64,000 bases of DNA, from NCBI RefSeq assembly GCF_030034735.1, contig NZ_CP125370.1, forward strand, positions 682,001-746,000, read 5' to 3'. This stretch comes from Paenibacillus sp. RC334. GTDB lineage: Bacteria > Bacillota > Bacilli > Paenibacillales > Paenibacillaceae. Positions 32,283-40,991 of the stretch are shown here, one piece after another; the first letter of the stretch is position 1; the number at the start of each line of letters is the position of its first letter. A program made the translations under genes and the position numbers. The notes beneath the pieces are model-generated. The model was not told where the DNA came from. It worked only from the letters and a program-made list of their open reading frames with translations, and ran no database searches.

Positions 32283-32709
32283 GTAGTCCACGCTCCTATC
32301 AGTGAATTTTTTACCATTATCTGTTGTATATGTGGGCAGAAAAAGGTAATTCTGCAAGCTACTTTTACCATTGGTTAATTAATTTAAGATATAACGATTG
32401 TATATATTCAGTCAAGAGGAAAATACATCTGTAACCTTTTCAGCGACCTTCGTACTCTAATCTTTGTACAGCGTAATTTCAGGAGAAGAACAAGAGTTGT
32501 CAGGTATGAAAAAGGTACATAGTTCAATCAGCTCAGGAGTGGTGGCCAGTCTGATTCTGACGGTAGTCGTACATTTTATGAAAAGTGGATCGCCTTCGCT
32601 GCTTGGTTTCTACAATTCAAAAGGGTTGCCACTCATTTGTTTCCGGCTTGTTTCCTATGGGTAAAAACAATATAACGATGTTGGCTTAAGCCGGGAAGGA
32701 GCTACAACC

Positions 32710-33003
32710 ATGCATGCAGATGTTCAAAATTTGTTTATCCGTATACAGATGCTTTCCTATGCACATCAAAACGATTTGACAGTGAGAGATATCCAACCTG
32801 TACTCGAAGAACGCGGATACCGCGTAGGAGAACGCGAGGTCAAGCAGGAGCTGGAGAACCTGACGCAGGAAAACTTCCTGACCCCGCATGGAGATTTGTT
32901 CAGCATTACGGGCGCAGGGATCGAGGAATTGAAGGAAATTCAGTCGATGCTGGGCGTATTGTACAAGGATGTTGTGAAGAAACCGGCCCGTGCCTCCTCC
33001 TAA
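32710..33003 (+). CDS. Small winged-helix-like protein, unknown function
   Basis: 97 residues, GGAAGGAGC before the ATG. The layout helix-turn-helix then wing (LTVRDIQPVLEERGYRVGER, VKQELENLTQENFLTPHGDL, FSITGAGIEELKEI) suggests a compact winged-helix fold of the kind in PadR- or PaaX-like small proteins. No partner gene is evident. Assigned by pattern only. Confidence 0.65.
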   Translation: MHADVQNLFIRIQMLSYAHQNDLTVRDIQPVLEERGYRVGEREVKQELENLTQENFLTPHGDLFSITGAGIEELKEIQSMLGVLYKDVVKKPARASS

Positions 33004-33209
33004 AGTGGCATTGGAATGCAGAGTATAGTCAACATTCATGTCTGCCTAACTACTTGGAAATGAGCGACTCAAAACATACCCTCCTGTCTCATGGATGCCG
33101 GATCGGCGCATTTGTGGAGCAGGGGGGGGGGTGTTTGCGTTTGTTGGAGGGGTATGCTTAAATGTAGCGTATATTTATTGTCACTTTGATGCTGGAAGGA
33201 TGATTGAAC

Positions 33210-33806
33210 ATGTGTGCATATGCATGTAAGGGGCATATACCACCTCTGGAAAGCCTGCGTCTTCGGCTGCGAAAGATGGAAACCGGGGATGCGGCCACGA
33301 TGTTTGCCTGTTGGTCTGACCCGGAGGTTCACCGTTATATGAACCTTACGGGGATGTCCGGGCGTGAGGATGCAGAGGATATGATCGAGCTGTTGAATGA
33401 GCTGGCACAGACGGAGGATGCGTTGCGCTGGGGCATAGAGCTGAAGGAGAACGGGAAGCTGATCGGCAGCTGTGGCTTTAATTATTGGCAGACCGAGGGA
33501 GCCTATAAAGCCGAAATCGGCTACGAGCTGGCTAAGCCCTATTGGAGAAAGGGCTATATGTCGGAGGCGCTGCGGCTGGTGCTGTCTTTCGGGTATGACA
33601 CGATTCGGCTGAATCGGATGGAAGCGCTGGTGGACCCGCGAAATACAGGATCGCAAGCCCTGTTGTCCTCTATGGGCTGGACGCAGGAAGGGCTGTTACG
33701 GCAAGTGCAGCATACGTCTACAGGCTTTAAGGATATGCTGATGTACTCCTTGCTGCATGAAGAATGGCTCAGACTGGAGGCGAAGCGAAATGCTGTTTCA
33801 GTATAA
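33210..33806 (+). CDS. GNAT N-acetyltransferase (RimJ/RimL type)
   Basis: 198 residues. The ATG at 33210 lies 9 bp after GGAAGGA; a TTG two codons earlier is less likely. RimJ-like blocks: LESLRLRLRKMETGDAATMF, the acetyl-CoA site region EIGYELAKPYWRKGYMSEAL, and NRMEALVDPRNTGSQALLSS. Likely acetylates a protein N-terminus or small amine. Its last 17 bp overlap the YkoC-like gene, so it is at least transcriptionally linked to the importer. Confidence 0.88.
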   Translation: MCAYACKGHIPPLESLRLRLRKMETGDAATMFACWSDPEVHRYMNLTGMSGREDAEDMIELLNELAQTEDALRWGIELKENGKLIGSCGFNYWQTEGAYKAEIGYELAKPYWRKGYMSEALRLVLSFGYDTIRLNRMEALVDPRNTGSQALLSSMGWTQEGLLRQVQHTSTGFKDMLMYSLLHEEWLRLEAKRNAVSV

Positions 33807-34548
33807 CGGAGGGTCGTCGCCGCTGCACAGGCTGGGGCCATTAAGTAAGTTGATCCTGGTGGGATGCTTTAGCCTGCTGTCGATGGCATGGGATTCAACA
33901 CTGCATGAAGCTGCGCTGCTGGTTGTACTGATCGCTGCGGCTTGGTTTGGGGCAGGCTTAACGTTGGCACGCCAGCTTCGGGCTATGTCATTTCTGATTG
34001 GTTTGGGCATTCCGTATTTTATATTGTCTATTCTGGCGATTCGGGAAGGACATATCGTGGCAGCTTTGGGGCCGATCTGGATTACAGCGGAAGGGCTCGA
34101 TATCGCAGGGGCGTTGACGCTGCGCATTTTTGTGCTGTTTTTGGCCTCGTATATTTATTTATCAACAACAGATCCCCGAGATTTTGTACAGGCTTTGAAT
34201 CTGCGTTTGCGTGTCCCTTATCGGTTTGCGTTCGGTATTTCGGTGGCGCTGACGTTTCTCCCCTTATTGGAAGAGGAAGGACGTACCATAATGGCGGCAC
34301 GGCGTGTACGTGGACAGGAACCGCCGCGTGGGCTGCGGAATCGGCTATCCTGGTGGGGCGGGTATGTCGGTGCTATGCTGGTGAATGCCGTGAGGCGAGT
34401 TCAGCAGACGGCGCTGGCGATGGAGGGCAAAGGCTTTGGAGCATATGCAGACCGGACTTATCTTCGCATGTTGGATCGTCGTCGTTCCGGCTATGTATGT
34501 GCTGTGGTTGCTGTATTAGGTACTGCTGTTTTATGGTGGAGCTTATAG
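33790..34548 (+). CDS. ykoC: ECF importer transmembrane subunit EcfT (YkoC-like)
   Basis: 252 residues with about five transmembrane segments. The start at 33790 (MLFQYNGGSSPLHRLGPLSK) is preferred because GGAGGCG lies 10 bp upstream. The EcfT signature Ala-Arg-Gly pair is present as AARRVRGQEPPRG, which couples to the ATPases, preceded by FLPLLEEEGRTIM. Together with the two following genes it makes a YkoEDC-type energy-coupling importer, a family that in Bacillus imports hydroxymethylpyrimidine or thiamine. No TPP riboswitch was seen. Confidence 0.85.
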   Translation: MLFQYNGGSSPLHRLGPLSKLILVGCFSLLSMAWDSTLHEAALLVVLIAAAWFGAGLTLARQLRAMSFLIGLGIPYFILSILAIREGHIVAALGPIWITAEGLDIAGALTLRIFVLFLASYIYLSTTDPRDFVQALNLRLRVPYRFAFGISVALTFLPLLEEEGRTIMAARRVRGQEPPRGLRNRLSWWGGYVGAMLVNAVRRVQQTALAMEGKGFGAYADRTYLRMLDRRRSGYVCAVVAVLGTAVLWWSL

Positions 34549-34565
34549 GGAGCAGCCTCTTTTTT

Positions 34566-34614
34566 TGCCCTTATTGTCAACTCGTATAATAAATTATGGT
34601 TGACAATAAGGGCA
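34566..34614. promoter_or_regulatory. Long perfect inverted repeat overlapping the promoter of the YkoE-like gene
   Basis: Sixteen-base arms (34566-34581 and 34599-34614) with a 17-base loop. The right arm contains TTGACA, which with TACATT 17 bp further on forms a sigma-A promoter (34601-34629). The T run lies before, not after, the hairpin, so it is not an ordinary terminator. It is probably an operator or RNA control element for the S subunit. Confidence 0.6.
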
Positions 34615-34673
34615 TGTGTGAATACATTTAGAAAGTGGTAATTTATATTTGGAGAGGAGATAGGGAATTACAT

Positions 34674-35261
34674 ATGAAGGAATCTCGTATTTTTGCAAGA
34701 TTTACGACGCTGGATATTGTACTGATGGCGATGCTGGCAACGTTGAATGGAGTCATGACCGTTTATTTGTCGATGATTAACAAAACATTAAACAGTCTGG
34801 GAGGGCCTATCGCGACTTCCTCCATTGTCGGGCTGTACATGATATATGGTTTGCTGGCCTATTATATTATTCGTAAGCCGGGTACGGCGGTAATTGCTTA
34901 TTCATTCGGTGCAGTGGTGCAGTCCTTTATGGGCTCAGTCTACGGAATCGCTTCTATTATCGCGGCTGCGGTCTGCTATATGATTGCCGCTGAACTGGTA
35001 TTTGCTGTACTGCGCCATCGACGCTGGAATGCCGTTTCGTTGATGCTGGCAGGCGGGGCTATGGTTCCGTTGTGGTTTATCGTGGCAGCCAATATGTTCG
35101 GCTATATGCATTGGGGCTGGAAGGTACTGACGATTACACTGGTCGTGCGCATCCTGAGCGGCATTGTATTGTGCGGTCTGCTGACCAAGATGTTGGGCGA
35201 TGCGTTGAATCGGACAGGACTGTTAAAACGTTTTGAGTTGGGACGAGCTTCACGTGCGTAG
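34674..35261 (+). CDS. ykoE: ECF importer substrate-binding subunit (YkoE-like)
   Basis: About 195 residues with five or six transmembrane helices (TTLDIVLMAMLATLNGVMTV; ATSSIVGLYMIYGLLAYYII). The start is the ATG at 34674, with AGGGA 7 bp upstream; the longer frame adds a soluble unrelated stretch. YkoE S-components bind hydroxymethylpyrimidine or thiamine in Bacillus. Order here is T, S, then double ATPase. Substrate is inferred from family, not demonstrated. Confidence 0.83.
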   Translation: MKESRIFARFTTLDIVLMAMLATLNGVMTVYLSMINKTLNSLGGPIATSSIVGLYMIYGLLAYYIIRKPGTAVIAYSFGAVVQSFMGSVYGIASIIAAAVCYMIAAELVFAVLRHRRWNAVSLMLAGGAMVPLWFIVAANMFGYMHWGWKVLTITLVVRILSGIVLCGLLTKMLGDALNRTGLLKRFELGRASRA

Positions 35262-35318
35262 CATTTGCCAAGAGCGAGGCCGTATTCTTCAAGAACAGGG
35301 ATAGAGGGTATTTCGGTT

Positions 35319-36857
35319 ATGAATGAATTTAGCGATTATGGTTCTAGATGTAAAATAGCCGTGTCCATGAAGGATTTTGGCTATCGGTATGATGGTCAGG
35401 CGGAACCCGCGATACAGGGCTTGACGCTGGACATTGCGGTGGGTGAGCATGTTGCGATTGTCGGGGCCAGCGGAAGTGGAAAGTCTACGCTGTGCCAGCT
35501 TCTCCATGGCGGATTGTCCCGTTCGGGTGAAGGTGAACGGACTGGGGGGCTGACCGTATACGGGATGGACCCGGACACGGCTGATCTGGCGGCTGTCGCC
35601 TCTACCGTCGGCGTCGTGCTTCAGGACCCGGATGCCCAGCTGGTGCAGGGAATCGTCGAAGACGAGATTGCCTTCGGGCCGGAGAACCTGCGCGTGCCTC
35701 CGGCGGAAATAGCGCAGCGCCTGACGGCTGCGCTGGAGGCCGTCGGCCTTGCCCCCGAGCGCGGCTCCTTCGTGCGCCGCCTCTCGGGAGGCCAGCGCCA
35801 ACGCACCGCTATCGCTGCGGTGCTGGCGCTGGAAGCGCCGCTCGTCGTGTTCGACGACGCAGCGGCGCAACTGGACCCGTCGGCTGGACGCGACTTCGCC
35901 CTGCTATGCCGGCGGCTCCATGCCGCAGGCCGGACGGTGGTCACCGTGTCCGGCCGCATGGACGATGCCGCGCGTGCAGCGCAGCGCGTCATCGTGCTGG
36001 AAGGCGGGGCTGTGCAGCTGCAAGGCCCGCCCGACAAGCTGCTGCGCGAGCATGGCGCGCAGTTGGCCGCCTTGGGGCTGCTGCCCTCTCCCGCAGGGAG
36101 GGGAGGCGTGCCCCAAGGGCCGGGGGCGAAGCCCGGCCTGCTGTTGTTGGAGGTGAAGGGGTTGGCCTTCACCTATCCCGGCAGTAGCCGGGCAGCGTTG
36201 GCAGGCGTGAGCCTTGCCCTTGCACCCGGCGAACGAGCCGTGCTGCTGGGCGAGAACGGCTCCGGCAAAACAACGCTCGGCAAGCTGCTGATGGGCCTCC
36301 TGCCTGCACCCAAGGGGTGCATGTGGTGGGAGGGTCAGGATATGGCGAAGCTGCCGATCCACCAACTGGCCGCCGGGATCGGTTATGTGTTCCAGCAGCC
36401 GGAGCATCAGTTTGCGGCTGCAACGGTGTGGGACGAATGCTTGTACAACGTCCGCGTCAAGCTTGGATTACGGGCTGGCGAGCCGATTCCTGCTGCGTAT
36501 GAGGAACGGGCGCAGCGATTGCTGATAGCCGCCCGACTGGATCACAGGCTGGATTCCTCTCCGTACCTGCTGAGTGGCGGTGAAAAAAGGCTCTTAAGCG
36601 TAGCTGCGCAGTTCATTCTGCCCAAAAAGCTTTACATTTTGGATGAGCCTACTGCCGGAACGGATTATGAAGGAGCGAACATCCTGCTTCGCATGTGCGC
36701 TGAACAAGCGGACCAGGGAGCAGCCTTCCTGATCATCACCCACGATATGCAGTTCGCTGAAAGCTTTGCCAGTCATGTTCTGTGCATGGAAGAGGGTCGA
36801 CTCTATAAAATGGAAAATAGTGAGATTTATCATACGATTACAGTTGACAAAATTTAA
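35319..36857 (+). CDS. ykoD: ECF importer duplicated ATPase (YkoD-like)
   Basis: 512 residues from the ATG at 35319 (AGAGGG about 10 bp upstream) with two ABC domains. Domain 1: GASGSGKST (Walker A), LSGGQRQR signature, but LVVFDDAAAQLDP, so Asp replaces the usual catalytic Glu, and VTVSGRMDDA where a switch His is expected. Domain 2: GENGSGKTT, LLSGGEKR, LYILDEPTAG and IITHDM are complete. The central 500 bp are very GC-rich. It powers the T and S subunits encoded just upstream. Confidence 0.9.
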   Translation: MNEFSDYGSRCKIAVSMKDFGYRYDGQAEPAIQGLTLDIAVGEHVAIVGASGSGKSTLCQLLHGGLSRSGEGERTGGLTVYGMDPDTADLAAVASTVGVVLQDPDAQLVQGIVEDEIAFGPENLRVPPAEIAQRLTAALEAVGLAPERGSFVRRLSGGQRQRTAIAAVLALEAPLVVFDDAAAQLDPSAGRDFALLCRRLHAAGRTVVTVSGRMDDAARAAQRVIVLEGGAVQLQGPPDKLLREHGAQLAALGLLPSPAGRGGVPQGPGAKPGLLLLEVKGLAFTYPGSSRAALAGVSLALAPGERAVLLGENGSGKTTLGKLLMGLLPAPKGCMWWEGQDMAKLPIHQLAAGIGYVFQQPEHQFAAATVWDECLYNVRVKLGLRAGEPIPAAYEERAQRLLIAARLDHRLDSSPYLLSGGEKRLLSVAAQFILPKKLYILDEPTAGTDYEGANILLRMCAEQADQGAAFLIITHDMQFAESFASHVLCMEEGRLYKMENSEIYHTITVDKI

Positions 36858-36891
36858 GTATATGTAGACAATAATATATATACATCGTACA

Positions 36892-36927
36892 AAACAGGCG
36901 GCCTATATAGGCCGCCTGTTTACGATT
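36892..36927 (+). terminator. Terminator after the ECF operon
   Basis: Thirty-base perfect palindrome at 36892-36921 (arms AAACAGGCGGCC / GGCCGCCTGTTT) with a weak T tract. Confidence 0.75.
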
Positions 36928-37002
36928 ATGCAGTGCGGGTAATACCAATCCTGTGCAGTCGAATTGTACAGGTGCAACACAGTTTATACAAGGAAAGGAT
37001 TT

Positions 37003-38544
37003 GTGATTTGCTTGGGAAAAGATAAACCCATGAAGCGCGGGCTCGTGCTGACCGGTGTTCTGTTGGCCACCTTTCTGGCCGCGATTGAGGGAACCGTCAT
37101 CGGTCCTGCCGGACCGACTATTGTTAGTGAACTGGGCAGCGTGAATTTGCTCAGCTGGATTTTTACGGCCTATTTGCTGACGATGGCTGTAACCACACCT
37201 ATTTTCGGCAAGCTTAGCGATTTATTTGGCCGCAAACCGATTTTTCTGATCGGCTGTTCATTGTTTGTACTCGGTTCTTTGCTTTGTATGCTGGCTGGTA
37301 GTATGGAGCAGCTTATTTTGTACCGGGCTATTCAAGGGATTGGAGCGGGCGGCGTGATTCCCGTTACCTTTACCATTATCGGAGATATATACAAAATGGA
37401 GGAACGCGGCAAAGTTCAGGGAATGATCAGCTCGGTATGGGGGATTTCTTCCCTAATCGGGCCTTTGCTGGGCGGTTACGTGGTCACTTATTTTGGCTGG
37501 GAATGGATTTTCGGTTTTAACGTCCCTTTTGGACTGCTTGCAATGTTCTTCATCGCTCGTTACCTACGGGAGCAGGTAGCCAAGCGCACCGCGCGCATCG
37601 ACGTGCCGGGAGCTGTTACCTTTACCATTGGAATGACGGCCCTTTTGCTCGTATTGGCACTGGGTGGACAATATATCGGTTGGGCTTCTCCTGAATTGCT
37701 GGCCTTGGCTGCCGTTGCTATTTTATTCCTGATTCTGTTTTTGGTTATCGAAAAACGCGCTCAGGAACCGATGGTGCCACTAAAGCTGTTTCGGATACGG
37801 GATATCGCTTTTTCCTGTGCCGCAGCACTGCTGGTCAGTTCTCTGCTGATCGGGCTGACCAGCTACCTGCCGCTTTGGATTCAAGGAGTACACGGCGGAG
37901 ATGCCGCTTCATCCGGTCTGGCACTGGCTCCAATGTCAGTAGGCTGGCTGTTTGGTTCCATGATCGGGGGACGCATTTTGCTGACTTTAGGTTCGCGTCG
38001 AACCTCATTAGTCGGACTGACCCTGATTGTATTGGGTGCCTTCGTGATGACCTTGATGGGCGAAATGGCACCGATCTGGCTGCTGTTCCTGTCCACATTA
38101 TTGTATGGATTGGGCTTTGGCTTCTCCATGACCGTGTTTACGATTATTGCCCAGTCTTCGGTCGGGTTCCAGTTGCGTGGTGCATCTACAGCATTGAATA
38201 CGTTCCTGCGCACACTGGGACAAACGATTGGTGTCGCAGCCTTCGGTTCATGGCTGAATTATCGCATTGCTGCCCAGACAGCAGATGGACAGCTTACACA
38301 GCAGGGGGTTACGCAGGAAGATATTAACGGCCTGCTTGCACCTCATGCCTCACAAAGTTTGAGTGACAAGACTGCTGGCTTGCTCCGTTCTGTGCTGGAA
38401 AACAGTCTGCATTCCCTGTTCATCATCATGGTTGTTATTGCAGTCATTAGCTGGTTTGTCGTTCTTGGACTTCGGAACCGTCCACCGGGTACGGAAGAAG
38501 AAGCGAGCAAGCCTGCAAAGGCGGCACAGGGAGGAACTGCATAG
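37003..38544 (+). CDS. DHA2-family multidrug efflux pump (14-TM MFS)
   Basis: About 513 residues. Motif A-like loop GKLSDLFGRKPIFLIGC and motif C-like GPLLGGYVVTYFGWEWIFGF, with about 14 transmembrane helices, indicate an EmrB/QacA exporter. The start is taken at GTG 37003 (AAGGAA 7 bp upstream); ATG 37030, which gives MKRGLVLTGVLLATFLAAIE, is an equally reasonable alternative. Single gene between two terminators. Substrate not predictable. Confidence 0.88.
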   Translation: MICLGKDKPMKRGLVLTGVLLATFLAAIEGTVIGPAGPTIVSELGSVNLLSWIFTAYLLTMAVTTPIFGKLSDLFGRKPIFLIGCSLFVLGSLLCMLAGSMEQLILYRAIQGIGAGGVIPVTFTIIGDIYKMEERGKVQGMISSVWGISSLIGPLLGGYVVTYFGWEWIFGFNVPFGLLAMFFIARYLREQVAKRTARIDVPGAVTFTIGMTALLLVLALGGQYIGWASPELLALAAVAILFLILFLVIEKRAQEPMVPLKLFRIRDIAFSCAAALLVSSLLIGLTSYLPLWIQGVHGGDAASSGLALAPMSVGWLFGSMIGGRILLTLGSRRTSLVGLTLIVLGAFVMTLMGEMAPIWLLFLSTLLYGLGFGFSMTVFTIIAQSSVGFQLRGASTALNTFLRTLGQTIGVAAFGSWLNYRIAAQTADGQLTQQGVTQEDINGLLAPHASQSLSDKTAGLLRSVLENSLHSLFIIMVVIAVISWFVVLGLRNRPPGTEEEASKPAKAAQGGTA

Positions 38545-38643
38545 GAATAGAGAAATCGCAGATCGTTTCCTTGTTACATGTGGCGCTTGCCAACAGAATG
38601 TTTATTGCTTGTATAGCGGTATGGAAATACAGAATATATAGGG

Positions 38644-38698
38644 AAATAGCAGTAGCTTGGGACAGGGAAATAGCGTCCAGAGCTACTGCTATTTTTTT
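38644..38698 (+). terminator. Terminator of the efflux gene
   Basis: Fourteen-base perfect stem AAATAGCAGTAGCT / AGCTACTGCTATTT followed by T's. Confidence 0.88.
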
Positions 38699-39252
38699 AA
38701 TCGTTATTTCCTGATAGTTTAATAGGTTTAGTTTTTTTCTCACATAGATAAAGCAGAAAGTTCAGTTTATATAGTTGGGCTAATGAGCATCAGAGGTGTA
38801 TTTTTTATGTCAGAAATACTGTATGTGAATAATTACATAAGTAAATTAATGGTAGAATAGTCTTATTACACATGTATCTAATATTTTTCTCGAAAATTAA
38901 AGGGGCCCTAAAGTACCATTTTTCTGAATTCGTTTGCAAATGGATTTTTTGATGAATGTTTCTGAATGATTTTGAAGGAAAATGAAGCGACCTACCTAGC
39001 AAAATTGAATATGCAAAAAAAGCAAGGAACGAACTTATTTAAATGTAAATGAAATGAAAGAAATGGTATTTTCAGAAATTAAATAGGAAAATATGAGGAT
39101 AGAGTTCGACGTGTCTCCTTCTTTTAGCCTTGAATAAAAGGGGATATCTAGTCTATATCAATCGTTAAGCATTAAATATAGAATGGCCCTACCAACATAA
39201 AAGTTGGGTATCTGATACAGGGAAGAATAATCAGAAAAGGGAGATGGCTTAC
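38699..39252 (+). other. Long AT-rich leader/promoter region of sacB
   Basis: About 550 bp without a credible gene. A short hairpin CCAAC-ATAAAA-GTTGG lies at about 39194-39210, but no terminator or SacY-type antiterminator site like that of Bacillus subtilis sacR was seen. Promoter not assigned. Confidence 0.45.
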
Positions 39253-40752
39253 TTGAAGTTTAATAAATGGTTCAGAAAAGCAACAACCGTAACAGTAGCA
39301 ACTACCTTGCTGTTAGGAGGCGGCATTCAAGCTTTTGCGGAGGAAAATGACGGTGCTGATCTCAAGGAAGACAGCAGGTTTACTCAAATCACGCGTCATG
39401 ATATGCTGAACATTTTCAATCAGCAAGGCAAAGAAAAATTCGAAGTTCCATCCTTTGATGCATCTACCATCAAGAATATTCCTTCGGCAAAAGGGCGCGA
39501 CGCGTCGGGTAAGCTCATTGATCTGGATGTGTGGGATACTTGGCCGTTACAAAATGCCGATGGCACGATAGCTAATTACAAGGGGTACAATATTGTTTTT
39601 GGACTGGCAGGCGATCCTAAGAGAGCAGAGGATACGTTTATTTATCTGTTCTATCAAAAAGCAGGCAACACCTCGCTGGAAGGCTGGAAAAATGCCGGAA
39701 GAGTATTTAAGGATAACGATAAATTCCTTGCAAACGATCCGATCCTGAAAAATCAGGCGGAGGAATGGTCCGGTTCTGCTACTTTAACGTCGGATGGAGA
39801 AGTGCGTTTATTTTATACCAGCAGACAGCCTTATGAGCCGGAAAACAAACTGTACGGCAAGCAAACCTTGGCTACGGCCCAAGTCAATCTCTCTCAACCC
39901 GATGACGAAACCCTGAAAGTGAATGGTATAGAGGACCTCAAATCGATTTACGATGCTGGAGATGGGAATATTTACCAAAATGTCCTGCAAAGCGTGGGAG
40001 TAAACCTGGATAACCACACATTCAGAGACCCCCATTATATTGAGGATCAAGGGAAGAAATACATCATATTTGAAGCGAACACAGGTACAGAGACGGGCTA
40101 CCAGGGAGAGGATTCCCTTTATAAATCTGCGTATTATGGCGGGAATAACAAATTTTTCACGGAAGAGCTACATAATCTGCAGCAAAGTCCCAAGAAAAAC
40201 GGGGCCGAAGTGGCGAACGGTGCTTTGGGAATCGTGGAATTAAATAATGACTATACGTTGAAAAAAGTTATGGACCCGCTAATTGCATCCAATCTGGTAA
40301 CTGATGAGATTGAGCGGGCGAATGTTTTCAAAATGAATGGTTTGTGGTATTTGTTTACAAGCACCAGAGGTTCCAAAGTTACCGTTGATGCCATTGGAAG
40401 CGACGATATTTACATGCTAGGTTACGTATCGACTTCTTTGACAGGGCCTTATAAGCCCCTGAATGGAACCGGTCTCGTTCTTCACCAAAATCTGGATCGT
40501 GATGATATTACTTGGACGTATGCCCATTTTGCTATTCCGCAAGGCAAAGGAAATAACGTTGTAGTAACCAGCTATATGACAAACCGGGGGCTTTTCGCGG
40601 ATCACAAATCCACTTTTGCGCCAAGCTTCCTGCTGAACATTAAAGGCTCCAAAACTTCTGTTGTGAAGAAAAGAATTCTGGAGCAAGGGCAAATCACGAT
40701 TGACCCAACGGACGACAAGGAAGTTCCACCCTATGACTATGGGAAGAAGTAA
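39253..40752 (+). CDS. sacB: Levansucrase (GH68)
   Basis: 499 residues from the TTG at 39253, chosen because AAGGGAG lies 9 bp before it; an ATG 9 bp earlier is too close. Signal peptide: KATTVTVATTLLLGGGIQAFAEE with cleavage after AFA. GH68 residues: nucleophile in LDVWDTWPLQ, transition-state stabiliser in FRDPHYIE, acid/base in TDEIERANVF. It transfers fructose from sucrose to build levan outside the cell. Next on the same strand is an endolevanase-like gene, as in Bacillus sacB-levB. Confidence 0.96.
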   Translation: MKFNKWFRKATTVTVATTLLLGGGIQAFAEENDGADLKEDSRFTQITRHDMLNIFNQQGKEKFEVPSFDASTIKNIPSAKGRDASGKLIDLDVWDTWPLQNADGTIANYKGYNIVFGLAGDPKRAEDTFIYLFYQKAGNTSLEGWKNAGRVFKDNDKFLANDPILKNQAEEWSGSATLTSDGEVRLFYTSRQPYEPENKLYGKQTLATAQVNLSQPDDETLKVNGIEDLKSIYDAGDGNIYQNVLQSVGVNLDNHTFRDPHYIEDQGKKYIIFEANTGTETGYQGEDSLYKSAYYGGNNKFFTEELHNLQQSPKKNGAEVANGALGIVELNNDYTLKKVMDPLIASNLVTDEIERANVFKMNGLWYLFTSTRGSKVTVDAIGSDDIYMLGYVSTSLTGPYKPLNGTGLVLHQNLDRDDITWTYAHFAIPQGKGNNVVVTSYMTNRGLFADHKSTFAPSFLLNIKGSKTSVVKKRILEQGQITIDPTDDKEVPPYDYGKK

Positions 40753-40792
40753 GCAGGTATTCGCTTAAGCGAGAGAGTGCAGCAAAAAAAGA

Positions 40793-40836
40793 AAGTGAAG
40801 GAAAACTCGGTGCTCTATCGGCGTTTTTCTTCACTT
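40793..40836 (+). terminator. Hairpin between sacB and levB
   Basis: AAGTGAAG-GAAAAC pairs with GTTTTTCTTCACTT across a 16-base loop. T-rich only inside the right arm, so it may attenuate rather than end transcription. Confidence 0.5.
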
Positions 40837-40991
40837 AGAAAGTCCGGTGGGACGATATCGGGGACTGAGATTTGATTTACCGAGCCGTCCCATACCGGAC
40901 AATACATATCGTGCAATGAGAGGATGGGATCCGACCATTCCCGCATGCTCGTCAGACTATCCAGACAAAGAGAGTGGGGAGGATCGTCAGG

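Noticed and set aside
32464..32664. 66-residue ORF with a hydrophobic segment
   Set aside because: A possible small membrane protein (MKKVHSSISSGVVASLILTV), but it has no clear RBS and no paralogue; not enough support to list as a gene.
34549..34673. TPP riboswitch upstream of the YkoE-like gene
   Set aside because: No CTGAGA or ACC-GCG core elements are present; only a dyad was found.
35640..36420. Long open frames on both strands inside the YkoD-like gene
   Set aside because: They are shadows caused by high GC at third positions; the ABC motifs define the real frame.
39100..39243. SacY-type antiterminator leader before sacB
   Set aside because: No RAT-like sequence or terminator with T run was found in the leader.
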